NCBI RefSeq assembly: GCF_025965855.1
Contig: NZ_JAOPWB010000192.1
Span: forward strand, 1-64,000
DNA: 64,000 nucleotides
From: Mycobacterium sp.
GTDB taxonomy: Bacteria; Actinomycetota; Actinomycetes; Mycobacteriales; Mycobacteriaceae
Direction: 5' to 3'
Made by a program: the position numbers and the translations under genes. The notes under the pieces are model-generated. The model did not search any database and was not told the origin of the DNA. It saw only the letters and a program-made list of their open reading frames with translations. Shown in pieces: positions 1-7,350 of this stretch (positions are counted from its first letter, which is position 1; every line of letters starts with the position of its first letter).

Positions 1-56
1 GCCGACTACTGACCTGGCACAGTCCGGCACACAACACGAAATTGGAGGATCAACTG

Positions 57-782
57 ATGGTGCGACTGGCTGGCAAGGTCGCCGTGATCACCGGCGGCAA
101 CAGCGGTATCGGGTTGGCGACCGCACGGAGGTTCGTCGACGAAGGCGCCCGCGTCTTCATCATGGGCCGCCGCCGAAGCGAGCTGGATAAGGCCAAAGCG
201 ATGATCGGCGACGGCCTGAGGACCGTCGCCGGCGACGTCACCAACAGCGCCGACCTGGACAAGTTGTTCGCGACTGTCCTCGACAAAGAGGGTGGCTTGG
301 ACATCCTGGTGGCGAATTCGGCCCGGGTGGAGGCCGAAATGCTGGGCAAGATCACCGAGGAGAAGTTCGATGCCACCTTCAACCTCAACGCCCGCGCAAC
401 GCTGTTCACGGTGCAAAAGGCACTGCCGCTGATCCGCGCCGGCGGCTCGGTCATTCTGATCGGCTCGACCTCAGGCCACATGGGCGTTGCCGGTTACAGC
501 GCCTACAGCGCCACCAAGGCCGCGCTGCGGTCCTATACCCGAACCTGGACCCGCGAGTTCAACGATCGCGTCATCCGGTTCAACACGTTGAGCCCGGGCC
601 CGATCGACACTCCGATGTTGGACCGTCAGCCCGACAAGGCACAGTTCGCCGCGGCGGTACCACTCAACCGGTTGGGCCGCCCCGAAGAGATCGCAGCCGC
701 TGCACTGTTTTTGGCCTCCGATGACAGCAGCTTCGTGGCCGGCGTCGAACTGAGCGTCGATGGTGGCATGGCACAGGTCTAA
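57..782 (+). CDS. SDR family oxidoreductase
   Basis: The 241-residue product is a classical short-chain dehydrogenase/reductase with a Rossmann fold. The cofactor loop TGGNSGIG is at residues 12-19, the catalytic Ser is near 137 (GSTSG), and the YxxxK pair is Y150/K154. The usual NNAG element is replaced by NSAR near residue 87, which is atypical but does not remove the catalytic triad. The ATG at 57 is preferred over an in-frame TTG at 42 because GGAGG at 44-48 lies 8 bases upstream of it. Substrate cannot be told from sequence. It is followed after about 120 bases by an F420-type oxidoreductase gene on the same strand. Confidence 0.9.
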   Translation: MVRLAGKVAVITGGNSGIGLATARRFVDEGARVFIMGRRRSELDKAKAMIGDGLRTVAGDVTNSADLDKLFATVLDKEGGLDILVANSARVEAEMLGKITEEKFDATFNLNARATLFTVQKALPLIRAGGSVILIGSTSGHMGVAGYSAYSATKAALRSYTRTWTREFNDRVIRFNTLSPGPIDTPMLDRQPDKAQFAAAVPLNRLGRPEEIAAAALFLASDDSSFVAGVELSVDGGMAQV

Positions 783-903
783 CCACCGCGCGAGCCTGTC
801 GACCTCGAGTACCCCTGCGGTGAAACAGCTTTCGTCCGAAACACGTCGCTCGACGATTTCCCCCGGAATCGTCGGCACAGAACAAATCTAGATAGGAGCG
901 AAT

Positions 904-2220
904 ATGGTTGCGGTTCCCGCCGGCTACGACGATCTGCTTGAACGCCCGCTGTACGGGCATTTGGCGACGACCCGGCCCGACGGTTCGGTGCAAGTGAGTC
1001 CCATGTGGTTCGACTGGGACGGCGAGCTGCTGCGGTTCGCGCATACCACCAAGCGGCAGAAGTACCGCAATGTACAACGCAACCCGCGGATTGCCATGTC
1101 GATCTCGGATCCCGACAATCCGTACCGCTATCTGGAAGTGCGCGGCGACGTCGAGCGCATCTTGCCCGATCCGGCGGCGAGCTTCTTTCGGCGTATCGCC
1201 AACCGCTACAGCGGCGACGAACCTCCGCCCGACGCCCCGCCCCGGGGCGAGGTTCCCTCCGACGCCCCGGACTGGGTGGTCACATGGTGCGCCCGACCGG
1301 GTTCAGCAAGCATTAATACGGCGAGCACACCAATGCCAACACCAAACATCGACCTTGGCCGATTCGGCGTCTTTACCTGGGACCCAGGCAGCAGTTTCCT
1401 CGACCTCGGACTGGCAGTCAGCCCCGAGCAGGCCCAGGAAATCGACCGCCTCGGCTACGGAACGCTATGGGTTACTGGATCGCCGGCCGCCGAATTGTCG
1501 TTCGCCGAGCCGCTTTTGGAGCCCACCACCGCGCTAAAGGTTGCCACCGGCATCGTCAACATCTGGACGGCGGACGCCAAAACCGTCGCCGAGTCGTTCC
1601 ACCGCATCAATACCGCCCACCCCGGCCGGTTCGTGCTCGGCATCGGGGCGGGCCATCCCGAGCACACCGAGCAATATCGCAAGCCCTACGACGCGCTGGT
1701 CGACTACCTCGACGAGCTAGACGAATATGGCGTGCCGGCCAATCAGCGTGTGCTCGCCGCGCTCGGGCCGCGCGTGCTGAGGCTGGCCGCTGGACGCACC
1801 GCCGGGGCGCACCCGTACAACACCACACCCGAACACACCGCACAGGCCCGCGAAATCATCGGGCCGGATGCGCTGCTGGCACCCGAGCACAAAGTGCTGC
1901 CGGTCGCCGACGCCGAGAAGGCTCTCGCGGTCGGCCGCAAGGTTCTGAACACGTACAACTACCTCAACCTCACGAACTACGTGAACAACTTCAAGCGGCT
2001 GGGTTTCACCGACGCCGACCTCGCCCCGCCCGGCAGCGACAAGTTCATCGAAGCCCTGGTCGCCTACGGCACCCCCGACGACATCGCCAAGCGCCTTGGC
2101 GAGCATTTCCGGGCCGGGGCCAACCACGTCGTGATGCAAGTGCTCGGCGGGCCTGACCAGCTGTTGCCGACGCTGACCGAACTGGCTGGGCCGCTTGGCC
2201 TGAAGGCGAGGCCCGCGTGA
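904..2220 (+). CDS. PPOX-type protein fused in frame to an F420-dependent LLM-class oxidoreductase
   Basis: One open frame carries two domains. Residues 1 to about 130 resemble the PPOX class of F420/FMN split-barrel enzymes (LYGHLATTRPDGSVQVSPMW, then RNPRIAMS). Residues from about 144 resemble a TIM-barrel luciferase-like F420 oxidoreductase (GRFVLGIGAGHPEH; C-terminal GTPDDIAKRLGEHFRAGANH). The start has AGGAG upstream (AGATAGGAGCGAAT). An internal ATG at 1333 is a natural start for the second enzyme. The join reads as a frameshift: in the +1 frame the first domain ends with a typical VRPTGFSKH tail and a stop at 1314-1316. The gene may therefore be two genes fused by loss of one base near 1280, or a real fusion. 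Confidence 0.8.
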   Translation: MVAVPAGYDDLLERPLYGHLATTRPDGSVQVSPMWFDWDGELLRFAHTTKRQKYRNVQRNPRIAMSISDPDNPYRYLEVRGDVERILPDPAASFFRRIANRYSGDEPPPDAPPRGEVPSDAPDWVVTWCARPGSASINTASTPMPTPNIDLGRFGVFTWDPGSSFLDLGLAVSPEQAQEIDRLGYGTLWVTGSPAAELSFAEPLLEPTTALKVATGIVNIWTADAKTVAESFHRINTAHPGRFVLGIGAGHPEHTEQYRKPYDALVDYLDELDEYGVPANQRVLAALGPRVLRLAAGRTAGAHPYNTTPEHTAQAREIIGPDALLAPEHKVLPVADAEKALAVGRKVLNTYNYLNLTNYVNNFKRLGFTDADLAPPGSDKFIEALVAYGTPDDIAKRLGEHFRAGANHVVMQVLGGPDQLLPTLTELAGPLGLKARPA

Positions 2221-2770
2221 AGCGCGACGTTGACACCGTGCTGATCTACCCGGCGGTGCTGGGTTAAGTCTTTTTGGTGGCCCTTCAGGCGGGAGTTTGT
2301 CTCGGCCTCGCGGTCATAGCGGCCTGCGTCGTGGTGGTACTGGCGGCGCTGAAAAACCGAGAGATAGAAGCGAATACGTCACCCGCCGCATACCGCGTCA
2401 GCGGGGCCGAAGGGCGCGCCGATCAGTCCGTCGCGAATGGACTGAGAGCAGACGGGATTCCGACTTGACGAGGCAAGCGAGTGCTATCCAGCGACGATCA
2501 GAGAAGTCGTCGAGAGTGACCGCACTTCCGCGTCCGTCTAAGCATCGGAACGGGTTCCATATCGCCTCCAGTCCGATAGCCGAGTCACGGTTAATGGGTC
2601 CCAGCAAAGGCGTCGATCGTGTTTGTCGCGCTGACTGGCTGCGTCGATCGGTTGTTGAAGCGACCAATGACTCGCCGAACATCGTGGGTCGTCGGACAAT
2701 GACTCCCCGCGTGCGTGCACCCCACGATGGGGGAGCACAACGAGCAACCAACCAACCAAGAAAGACCACC
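2221..2770. other. Gene-poor interval with decayed sequence
   Basis: About 550 bases hold no convincing gene. A GTG at 2217 overlaps the preceding stop and opens a 16-codon frame (begins VKRDVDTVLIYP) that may be the head of a lost gene. A frame at 2274-2468 (TTG or GTG start, no ribosome site) encodes one hydrophobic helix followed by a polar tail and could be a small membrane protein, but support is weak. Base composition is visibly less GC-rich than later in the window. Confidence 0.4.
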
Positions 2771-2980
2771 ATGTCAGTGCAAAGCAAACTTCATCAAAAG
2801 GCGGCTGAACATCACGAGCACGCCGCACGGCACCATCGTGAAGCCGCCAAGTTTCAGGAGGCGAAAGATATTCTGGCGGCGGCAGATCAAGCGCATCTGG
2901 CACATGACCATCAGGGCCATGCCATCCGGTTTGCGGCGGAGGCTGCGCGAGAGTACGTGTCGGCGCGCCACAGTCGCTAG
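2771..2980 (+). CDS. Small His/Ala-rich helical protein
   Basis: The 69-residue product begins MSVQSKLHQKAAEHHEHAAR and has no signal peptide or membrane segment. It is rich in His, Ala, Lys and Glu in an order expected for a long amphipathic helix or helical hairpin (HHEHAARHHREAAKF, later HLAHDHQGHAIRFAAEAAREY). The many histidines suggest metal binding or acid buffering, which is inference only. The upstream frame is open for a long way, but the protein-like composition begins at this ATG. Function unknown. Confidence 0.6.
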   Translation: MSVQSKLHQKAAEHHEHAARHHREAAKFQEAKDILAAADQAHLAHDHQGHAIRFAAEAAREYVSARHSR

Positions 2981-3515
2981 CCGCATCGCTGCGAAGCGAT
3001 GACACGCGTTCGGTTGTTGCGGGCACATCGTCGACCCGTCGTGGGCGTTTACGTGGGCCACTAGCATTCCATGCCAGACAGAGAAGTGCTGTGGCAGAGG
3101 TCATTTCGTGACTTTAAGCGACGGATTCCTTGATTACAACGCGCTGCCTGGCCGCGGTGTCGGTCGGGCCTCCCGAAGGACGGCTCGGCTGACGCGGTGT
3201 GGTTCAGTCGCTGTTTCTTCACGGTCGACCAATTTTCAGACGGCCGGCGGCGTCCAGCGCTGGTTTCGCCCCGGACGTTAGGTGTCGATAAAGCAAGTGG
3301 CGTACCTGTACGGCGAAAATACTCCCTGCGCAAACCAGTCACTCTGTACAGGCAGCACATACAAGTTTCGTCCTATTTGTGGGTCGTCAAAGTGCAGTGC
3401 TCGGTGCGCGTAGTTGTGCAAACCCACGCCGGACCAGTCAACGATCATATCAGTGTCGTGCCGCCATTTGGACTGGACAACAAGCTGATTCGCCGACCGC
3501 CGATGGTCTTCGGTG
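2981..3515. other. Intergenic interval with no recognised gene
   Basis: About 530 bases of comparatively AT-rich sequence. Open frames on both strands show no protein-like composition and no ribosome sites. No clear repeat or strong hairpin was seen. Confidence 0.4.
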
Positions 3516-3890
3516 TCACTCCGTCGTCGGCCGGATCAGCAACACCAGTCGGAATTTGCCCATCTGAATCTGGTCGCCGTTGGTCAGCACCGCCCAATCG
3601 ATCGGCTGGCGGTTGACGTAGGTGCCATTGAGACTGCCCATGTCGAAGACCTGCAATTCACTCTGTTCTAAACGGAATTCAGCGTGGCGCCGGCTGACGG
3701 TCACGTCGTCGAGGAAGATGTTGCTACGTGGATCGCGGCCCACGGTCGTGACCGCCTGATGCAGCGGGAACCGCGAACCGGCATCGGGGCCGCGGCTAAC
3801 GACGAGCATCGCGGGGCTGGTCCATTCGACGTCCACTGCGCCTTCGACGATGTTTTCTCGAAACGTCTGGTTGTCCTCGGTCTGGGTCAC
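3516..3890 (-). CDS. GarA-like FHA-domain protein
   Basis: The 124-residue product is close in layout to GarA (Rv1827): a short N-terminal tail, then one forkhead-associated domain. FHA phosphothreonine-binding residues are visible as GR at 51-52, SRRH at 66-69 and LNGTYVN at about 87-93, with the stretch IFLDDVTVSRRHAEFRLE matching GarA closely. The GTG at 3890 is preferred because AGGAA lies just upstream and this start gives a GarA-like tail. GarA is controlled by Thr phosphorylation in an ETT motif of its tail; here the tail instead has TEDNQTFREN, leaving Thr4 and Thr9 as candidates. The gene stands alone among decayed DNA. Confidence 0.85.
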   Translation of the reverse strand: MTQTEDNQTFRENIVEGAVDVEWTSPAMLVVSRGPDAGSRFPLHQAVTTVGRDPRSNIFLDDVTVSRRHAEFRLEQSELQVFDMGSLNGTYVNRQPIDWAVLTNGDQIQMGKFRLVLLIRPTTE

Positions 3891-4132
3891 GCGTTGTTCC
3901 TTCCGGACTGTTCTGGCGGTGTCGCTTGGATCGTGCGTTCCGCGAGTTGACGTCTCGCATCGGGCAACCACACCCGCGGCTACCACGTAAGTCCATCCTG
4001 ACGTCGGCGGGCGCGGCCGTCGCTATGGCGTGAGACAACGTGGCCGGGCCGCCGGTGTAGCGGCGAACACACTTGGCCAATTCGGGATCCTTCGACGGGA
4101 GGTCGTTTGTCTTCAGATCTATCGCCGAAACA

Positions 4133-4282
4133 ATGTATTTCACATCCGCAGACCCGATTGGTTTCACCAGCGGCGCTCCGCAGATCGCCGCTGCCGCCGT
4201 GGCGTTCCCACCAAACCGGTACAACCAGGAAGACGTGGCACGCGAGCTCACCGTGTTCGCCGAACCGGGGTTCATGCGCTTC
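4133..4282 (+). pseudogene. Remnant of a type III polyketide synthase N-terminus
   Basis: About 50 codons read like the start of a mycobacterial chalcone-synthase-like enzyme (PQIAAAAVAFPPNRYNQEDV, followed by ARELTVFAEPGFMRF). The resemblance stops abruptly near 4282, well before the catalytic Cys of this family (normal length about 350 residues). The following codons show no family features. It abuts an oppositely oriented fragment. Family assignment rests on the AFPPxRYxQ pattern and is moderately sure. Confidence 0.45.
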
Positions 4283-4284
4283 GG

Positions 4285-4425
4285 CCAAAGGAAGCAGTCC
4301 AACCGTCGATTGAGCGGCTCGGCAGCACGCTCGCCGTCGGGGTAATCAGACTCGAGGAATTGCACGGCGAGGGCATCAATGTCGCTGTCGACTACATTCG
4401 GCGAATTGCCCCCAACTGCCGTCAT
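4285..4425 (-). pseudogene. Remnant of a small protein, minus strand
   Basis: A minus-strand frame from an ATG at 4425 encodes MTAVGG, then DSDIDALAVQFLESDYPDGE and PLNRRLDCFL. This resembles the N-terminus of a recurring small mycobacterial hypothetical family with a pattern like ALAxxFLxSxYxxxxxxxxPLxRRLDxFL. Similarity ends where the oppositely oriented polyketide synthase fragment begins. Function unknown; family recognition is from memory and tentative. Confidence 0.3.
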
Positions 4426-4957
4426 GCAGGTCCCATCTCGCTTGACGGTTCGCCGACATCGCGTATCGATGAGTTTCACGTGAGCGCCGCCGAATCCGGA
4501 ACAGGATCACCCGGTGAGGCGCAGCCCGTAACGGGTTATCGCGCCCGCTAAGTCAATCGTCGGTTTGCGGCCGCCACGCGTCATCGTCCGGCGATACACG
4601 ATCTTCGACAAGTGGCTAGTCACCAACACAACGCTGGCCGAATCGGCCTAGGGCACAGCGCGCGTCGAAGATCGCTCTTGGGCAGGGTGGCGTCGGCGTT
4701 GTGCTCCACACGTTTCCGTCGTCGCGGGAATCGTGTGCATGTCTCGGGTTTTCGGTACCGGACGTGGTCTGCCCTATCGCCCAGCCGATGCCGGGAAAAG
4801 TGCGGGTCCGTAAGGGCGTTGTCCGCGGGGACAGCGTCGCGACGTAGATGTTGTGTCACGACACGTCGTGATTGTTCACGGCCTAGAGCACTGTTGATTC
4901 ACAGCCGCCGTGGAGGGTTTGGCGGAGCTCTCTCAATCGAAGATATAAGGAGTTCTC
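4426..4957. other. Intergenic interval upstream of the HdeD-like gene
   Basis: About 530 bases with no supported gene. An open frame at 4612-5010 (+) is Arg/Ser-rich, has no ribosome site and overlaps the next gene, so it is not called. A short inverted repeat TGTCC-GCGG-GGACA is present near 4820-4835. The ribosome site ATAAGGAGT near 4945 belongs to the following gene. Confidence 0.4.
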
Positions 4958-5635
4958 ATGAGCGAGACCGGTCGTCAGGCCACCACGACATCCGCTGGTC
5001 CAGTGGGTGATTTCTTCCAGGACGCCGTCTCCAAGACCCGGCTATGGTGGCTGCTGTTGGTCACCGGTGCCGCCTGGATCGTGCTTTCCATCGTGATCCT
5101 GCGCTTCGACTACACCACGGTCGCGGCGGTGGCCGTGCTGTTCGGCGCGTACTGCCTGGTCGCCGCCGTCAACGAGATCATGATCGGGGCGGTGTCCTCG
5201 TCCACTGGCTGGCGCATTGCGCACGTGCTGCTCGCGGCATTGCTCATCGTGGTCGGTGTGGTGTCCTTCATGAATCTCGGCGCCACTTTCGTCACACTGG
5301 CCGCCATCATCAGCTTCTACTTCATCTTCCGCGGCTCCTTCGACATCGTCATGGCCTTCGCGGGCGGCGCGGTATCCGGGTGGTGGGTGCTCTTGATCTG
5401 CGGAGTCATTGAGCTGGCGTTGGGGTTCTGGGCGGCGGGGTCGTGGAACGTCTCCGTGGTGGTCTTGGTGGCGTGGGTCGCAGCCGGGGCGCTGGTGCAC
5501 GGCATCGGCGAGATCGCCCTAGCCTTCTCGATCCACAAAGGGCGACGCGGTGTCACAGCCGCGCAAGGGCTGGCCGATCGACTGGGGGTCACCAACAACC
5601 ACCCAGCACCCGACGCGGCCGTTCCGAGTAGCTGA
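4958..5635 (+). CDS. HdeD/DUF308-family membrane protein
   Basis: The 225-residue product has a polar N-terminus of about 28 residues followed by roughly six hydrophobic segments arranged in pairs, typical of DUF308/HdeD-type membrane proteins linked to acid or general stress. Examples are LWWLLLVTGAAWIVLSIVIL and VLLAALLIVVGVVSFMNLG. The C-terminus (IHKGRRGVTAAQ onward) is cytosolic-like. ATAAGGAGT lies just upstream of the ATG. An Rv1733c-like gene follows 27 bases after the stop, so the two are probably co-transcribed. Confidence 0.85.
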   Translation: MSETGRQATTTSAGPVGDFFQDAVSKTRLWWLLLVTGAAWIVLSIVILRFDYTTVAAVAVLFGAYCLVAAVNEIMIGAVSSSTGWRIAHVLLAALLIVVGVVSFMNLGATFVTLAAIISFYFIFRGSFDIVMAFAGGAVSGWWVLLICGVIELALGFWAAGSWNVSVVVLVAWVAAGALVHGIGEIALAFSIHKGRRGVTAAQGLADRLGVTNNHPAPDAAVPSS

Positions 5636-5662
5636 CCGGTCTGTCTCACCGAGGGAGTGGTC

Positions 5663-6259
5663 ATGCCAAGCGTCGGATACGGCCACAGATGGTGGGTTCT
5701 AGGCGCATGCGGGCGCAATCCGCTAGTGCGTGGCGTCGACCGCCTCGAGCTGTTGATTATTGCGCTGGGAATCTTGGTCGCGGTGTTCAGCGCCGCCTGT
5801 GCGGGGGCGCTGGGTACGGCAGTGCATGATGCGCGCAGCCACGTATACGTCGCGGAGGCTCAGACCCGCCATGCGGTGACGGCCAGAGCCACGGACGACA
5901 GTGTGTTCGTTCCGGGCATCGACGATAACGCGGCGGCCAGGGTGAACGCCCGATGGCAAGCCAATGACACTGAACACACCGGCAGCTTCAACTGGGATCA
6001 CGCCGTCAAAACCGGTGATCCGCTGACGATTTGGGTGGACCCTAACGGCGATCGCGTCGATGCGCCTGCGCCGACGTCGCAGGCCGGCGTGGAAGCGGTC
6101 GGTGTCGCCTACGGGGCGTGGCAAACGGTGGTGTTTGTGGTGGCCGTACTGGTCTGCGCGGAACGCTCACGCCTTGACCGTCGGCGTGATTCGGCCTGGG
6201 AGCGCGACATCCGCTGCCTCATCGACGACGACGGCGGGCGGACAAACCCTAAACCATGA
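5663..6259 (+). CDS. Rv1733c-like two-helix membrane protein
   Basis: The 198-residue product matches the Rv1733c family, a DosR-regulon membrane antigen in M. tuberculosis. Visible family features are RNPLVRGVDRLE near residue 20, a first transmembrane helix (LLIIALGILVAVFSAACAGA), AVHDARSHVYVAEAQTRHAV, an extracytoplasmic domain, and a second helix (TVVFVVAVLVCAE) before a basic tail with ASWxxDI-like WERDIRCL. The ATG at 5663 is chosen over a GTG at 5657 because GAGGGA at 5651-5656 is correctly spaced for it. I saw no convincing DosR box upstream. Confidence 0.85.
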   Translation: MPSVGYGHRWWVLGACGRNPLVRGVDRLELLIIALGILVAVFSAACAGALGTAVHDARSHVYVAEAQTRHAVTARATDDSVFVPGIDDNAAARVNARWQANDTEHTGSFNWDHAVKTGDPLTIWVDPNGDRVDAPAPTSQAGVEAVGVAYGAWQTVVFVVAVLVCAERSRLDRRRDSAWERDIRCLIDDDGGRTNPKP

Positions 6260-6581
6260 CCGCTCGGCCAGAGCGGTCAGTCGCGCTTCCGTTCGCATTC
6301 CGACGGTGCAACGACGCCGTTGTATCTCAATTCCCACTGACCGGCCACCACTTCGCTCGAATTATTGGCGCACGCCGATTCCGCGGCTCACGATGCGTCA
6401 CGCGAGTTTGATGTCACAACCCAGGTCCGTCTGTCCCGGGTGTACCCACCGACATCGGCTGTGGGGCGGACTTGTTGGCGACAACATCGACAGGCGTTGC
6501 GGCCCATCGGACGATGAAGTCATCACACGCAATCGCCGGACTCCAGGCGACTGCTTCACATCGAAGGCAGACAGGATTGTA
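6260..6581. other. Intergenic interval
   Basis: About 320 bases with no supported gene; open frames here lack family features. The only clear signal is CAGGA near 6572, the likely ribosome site of the next gene. Confidence 0.4.
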
Positions 6582-7115
6582 ATGATGGCGGCTCCACAAA
6601 TTCCAAATGCATATCCGGACCTGATCACCGTGCTGGTGTTGGTCGGTCTTCCCGCGGGTCCTGTCCACCGTGAGCTGAGCCGCCACGCGATCGACAGCTC
6701 ACCCGACGGGATCATGGTGAACGTGGTCGACGACCTTGGCCGCCTGCCCCGCTACAACGACACGTTGGAAACCCACGGGACCCCGGACGCGGTCGTGGCC
6801 TTGCGCATGGCCGCTACTGAGGCTGATGCGGTGCTCGTCGTCACGAGCTACCACGGCCGACTTCCCGCGATTGCAAATAGGGCAATCGACTGGCTGACGC
6901 GTCGGTGGCGCGGCGCTTCACTGCATGACAAGCCGCTTGCCGTCATCGGCGCAACCGCTGGGTGCTACAGCGGCGTCTGGTCGCGTCAAATCAACGACAC
7001 CCAGGGAGTTTTGGGCCCCCGGGTGATCGAGCCACTAACGGTGCCGACTTTGCGCGAAGCGGTCAAAAAGCTCGCAGACGAAGTGCACGGAGGCAGCACT
7101 GCAGCAGCGGGTTGA
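6582..7115 (+). CDS. NADPH-dependent FMN reductase family protein, divergent
   Basis: The 177-residue product has the flavodoxin-like fold of the NADPH-FMN reductase family. The central region is clear: ADAVLVVTSYHGRLPAIANRAIDWL corresponds to the VTPEYNGSxPAVxKNAIDWL element, and KPLAVIGATAGCYSGVW to the KPxAVIGxSxGxxGG element. The first FMN loop, normally GSLRxxSxNR, has become VGLPAGPVHREL, so FMN phosphate binding may be weakened. Two ATGs (6582, 6585) are possible; CAGGA lies 7 bases upstream. It is one of three members of this family in the window (others at 14608 and 48099). Confidence 0.8.
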   Translation: MMAAPQIPNAYPDLITVLVLVGLPAGPVHRELSRHAIDSSPDGIMVNVVDDLGRLPRYNDTLETHGTPDAVVALRMAATEADAVLVVTSYHGRLPAIANRAIDWLTRRWRGASLHDKPLAVIGATAGCYSGVWSRQINDTQGVLGPRVIEPLTVPTLREAVKKLADEVHGGSTAAAG

Positions 7116-7350
7116 CCATGAGACCGCGTGACACAGTTCCTCCCCGGCAGGCCAGCACAACCGGCTCGTCGAGGGCCTTGATCTGTGCTGCGTCCGGCGC
7201 CAAGCCTGTGGGTGCGCACCGTTTCCCGTTCTGACGGTATCTGGCGACACCGTTGTGGCTGAGATGTTGTTCTCCCACACATCGGCTCGGCGGGTTTCAC
7301 GGACAAGAATCGGATCAACGAATTCCGGTATCGGCGATCGGGGACTCAGC

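Noticed and set aside
3105-3125. GTGACTTTAAGCGA as a DosR box
   Set aside because: About 9 of 14 core positions match and there is no gene properly placed downstream.
4612-5010. Open frame of 132 codons before the HdeD-like gene
   Set aside because: No ribosome site, Arg/Ser-rich shadow composition, and overlaps the well-supported HdeD-like start.
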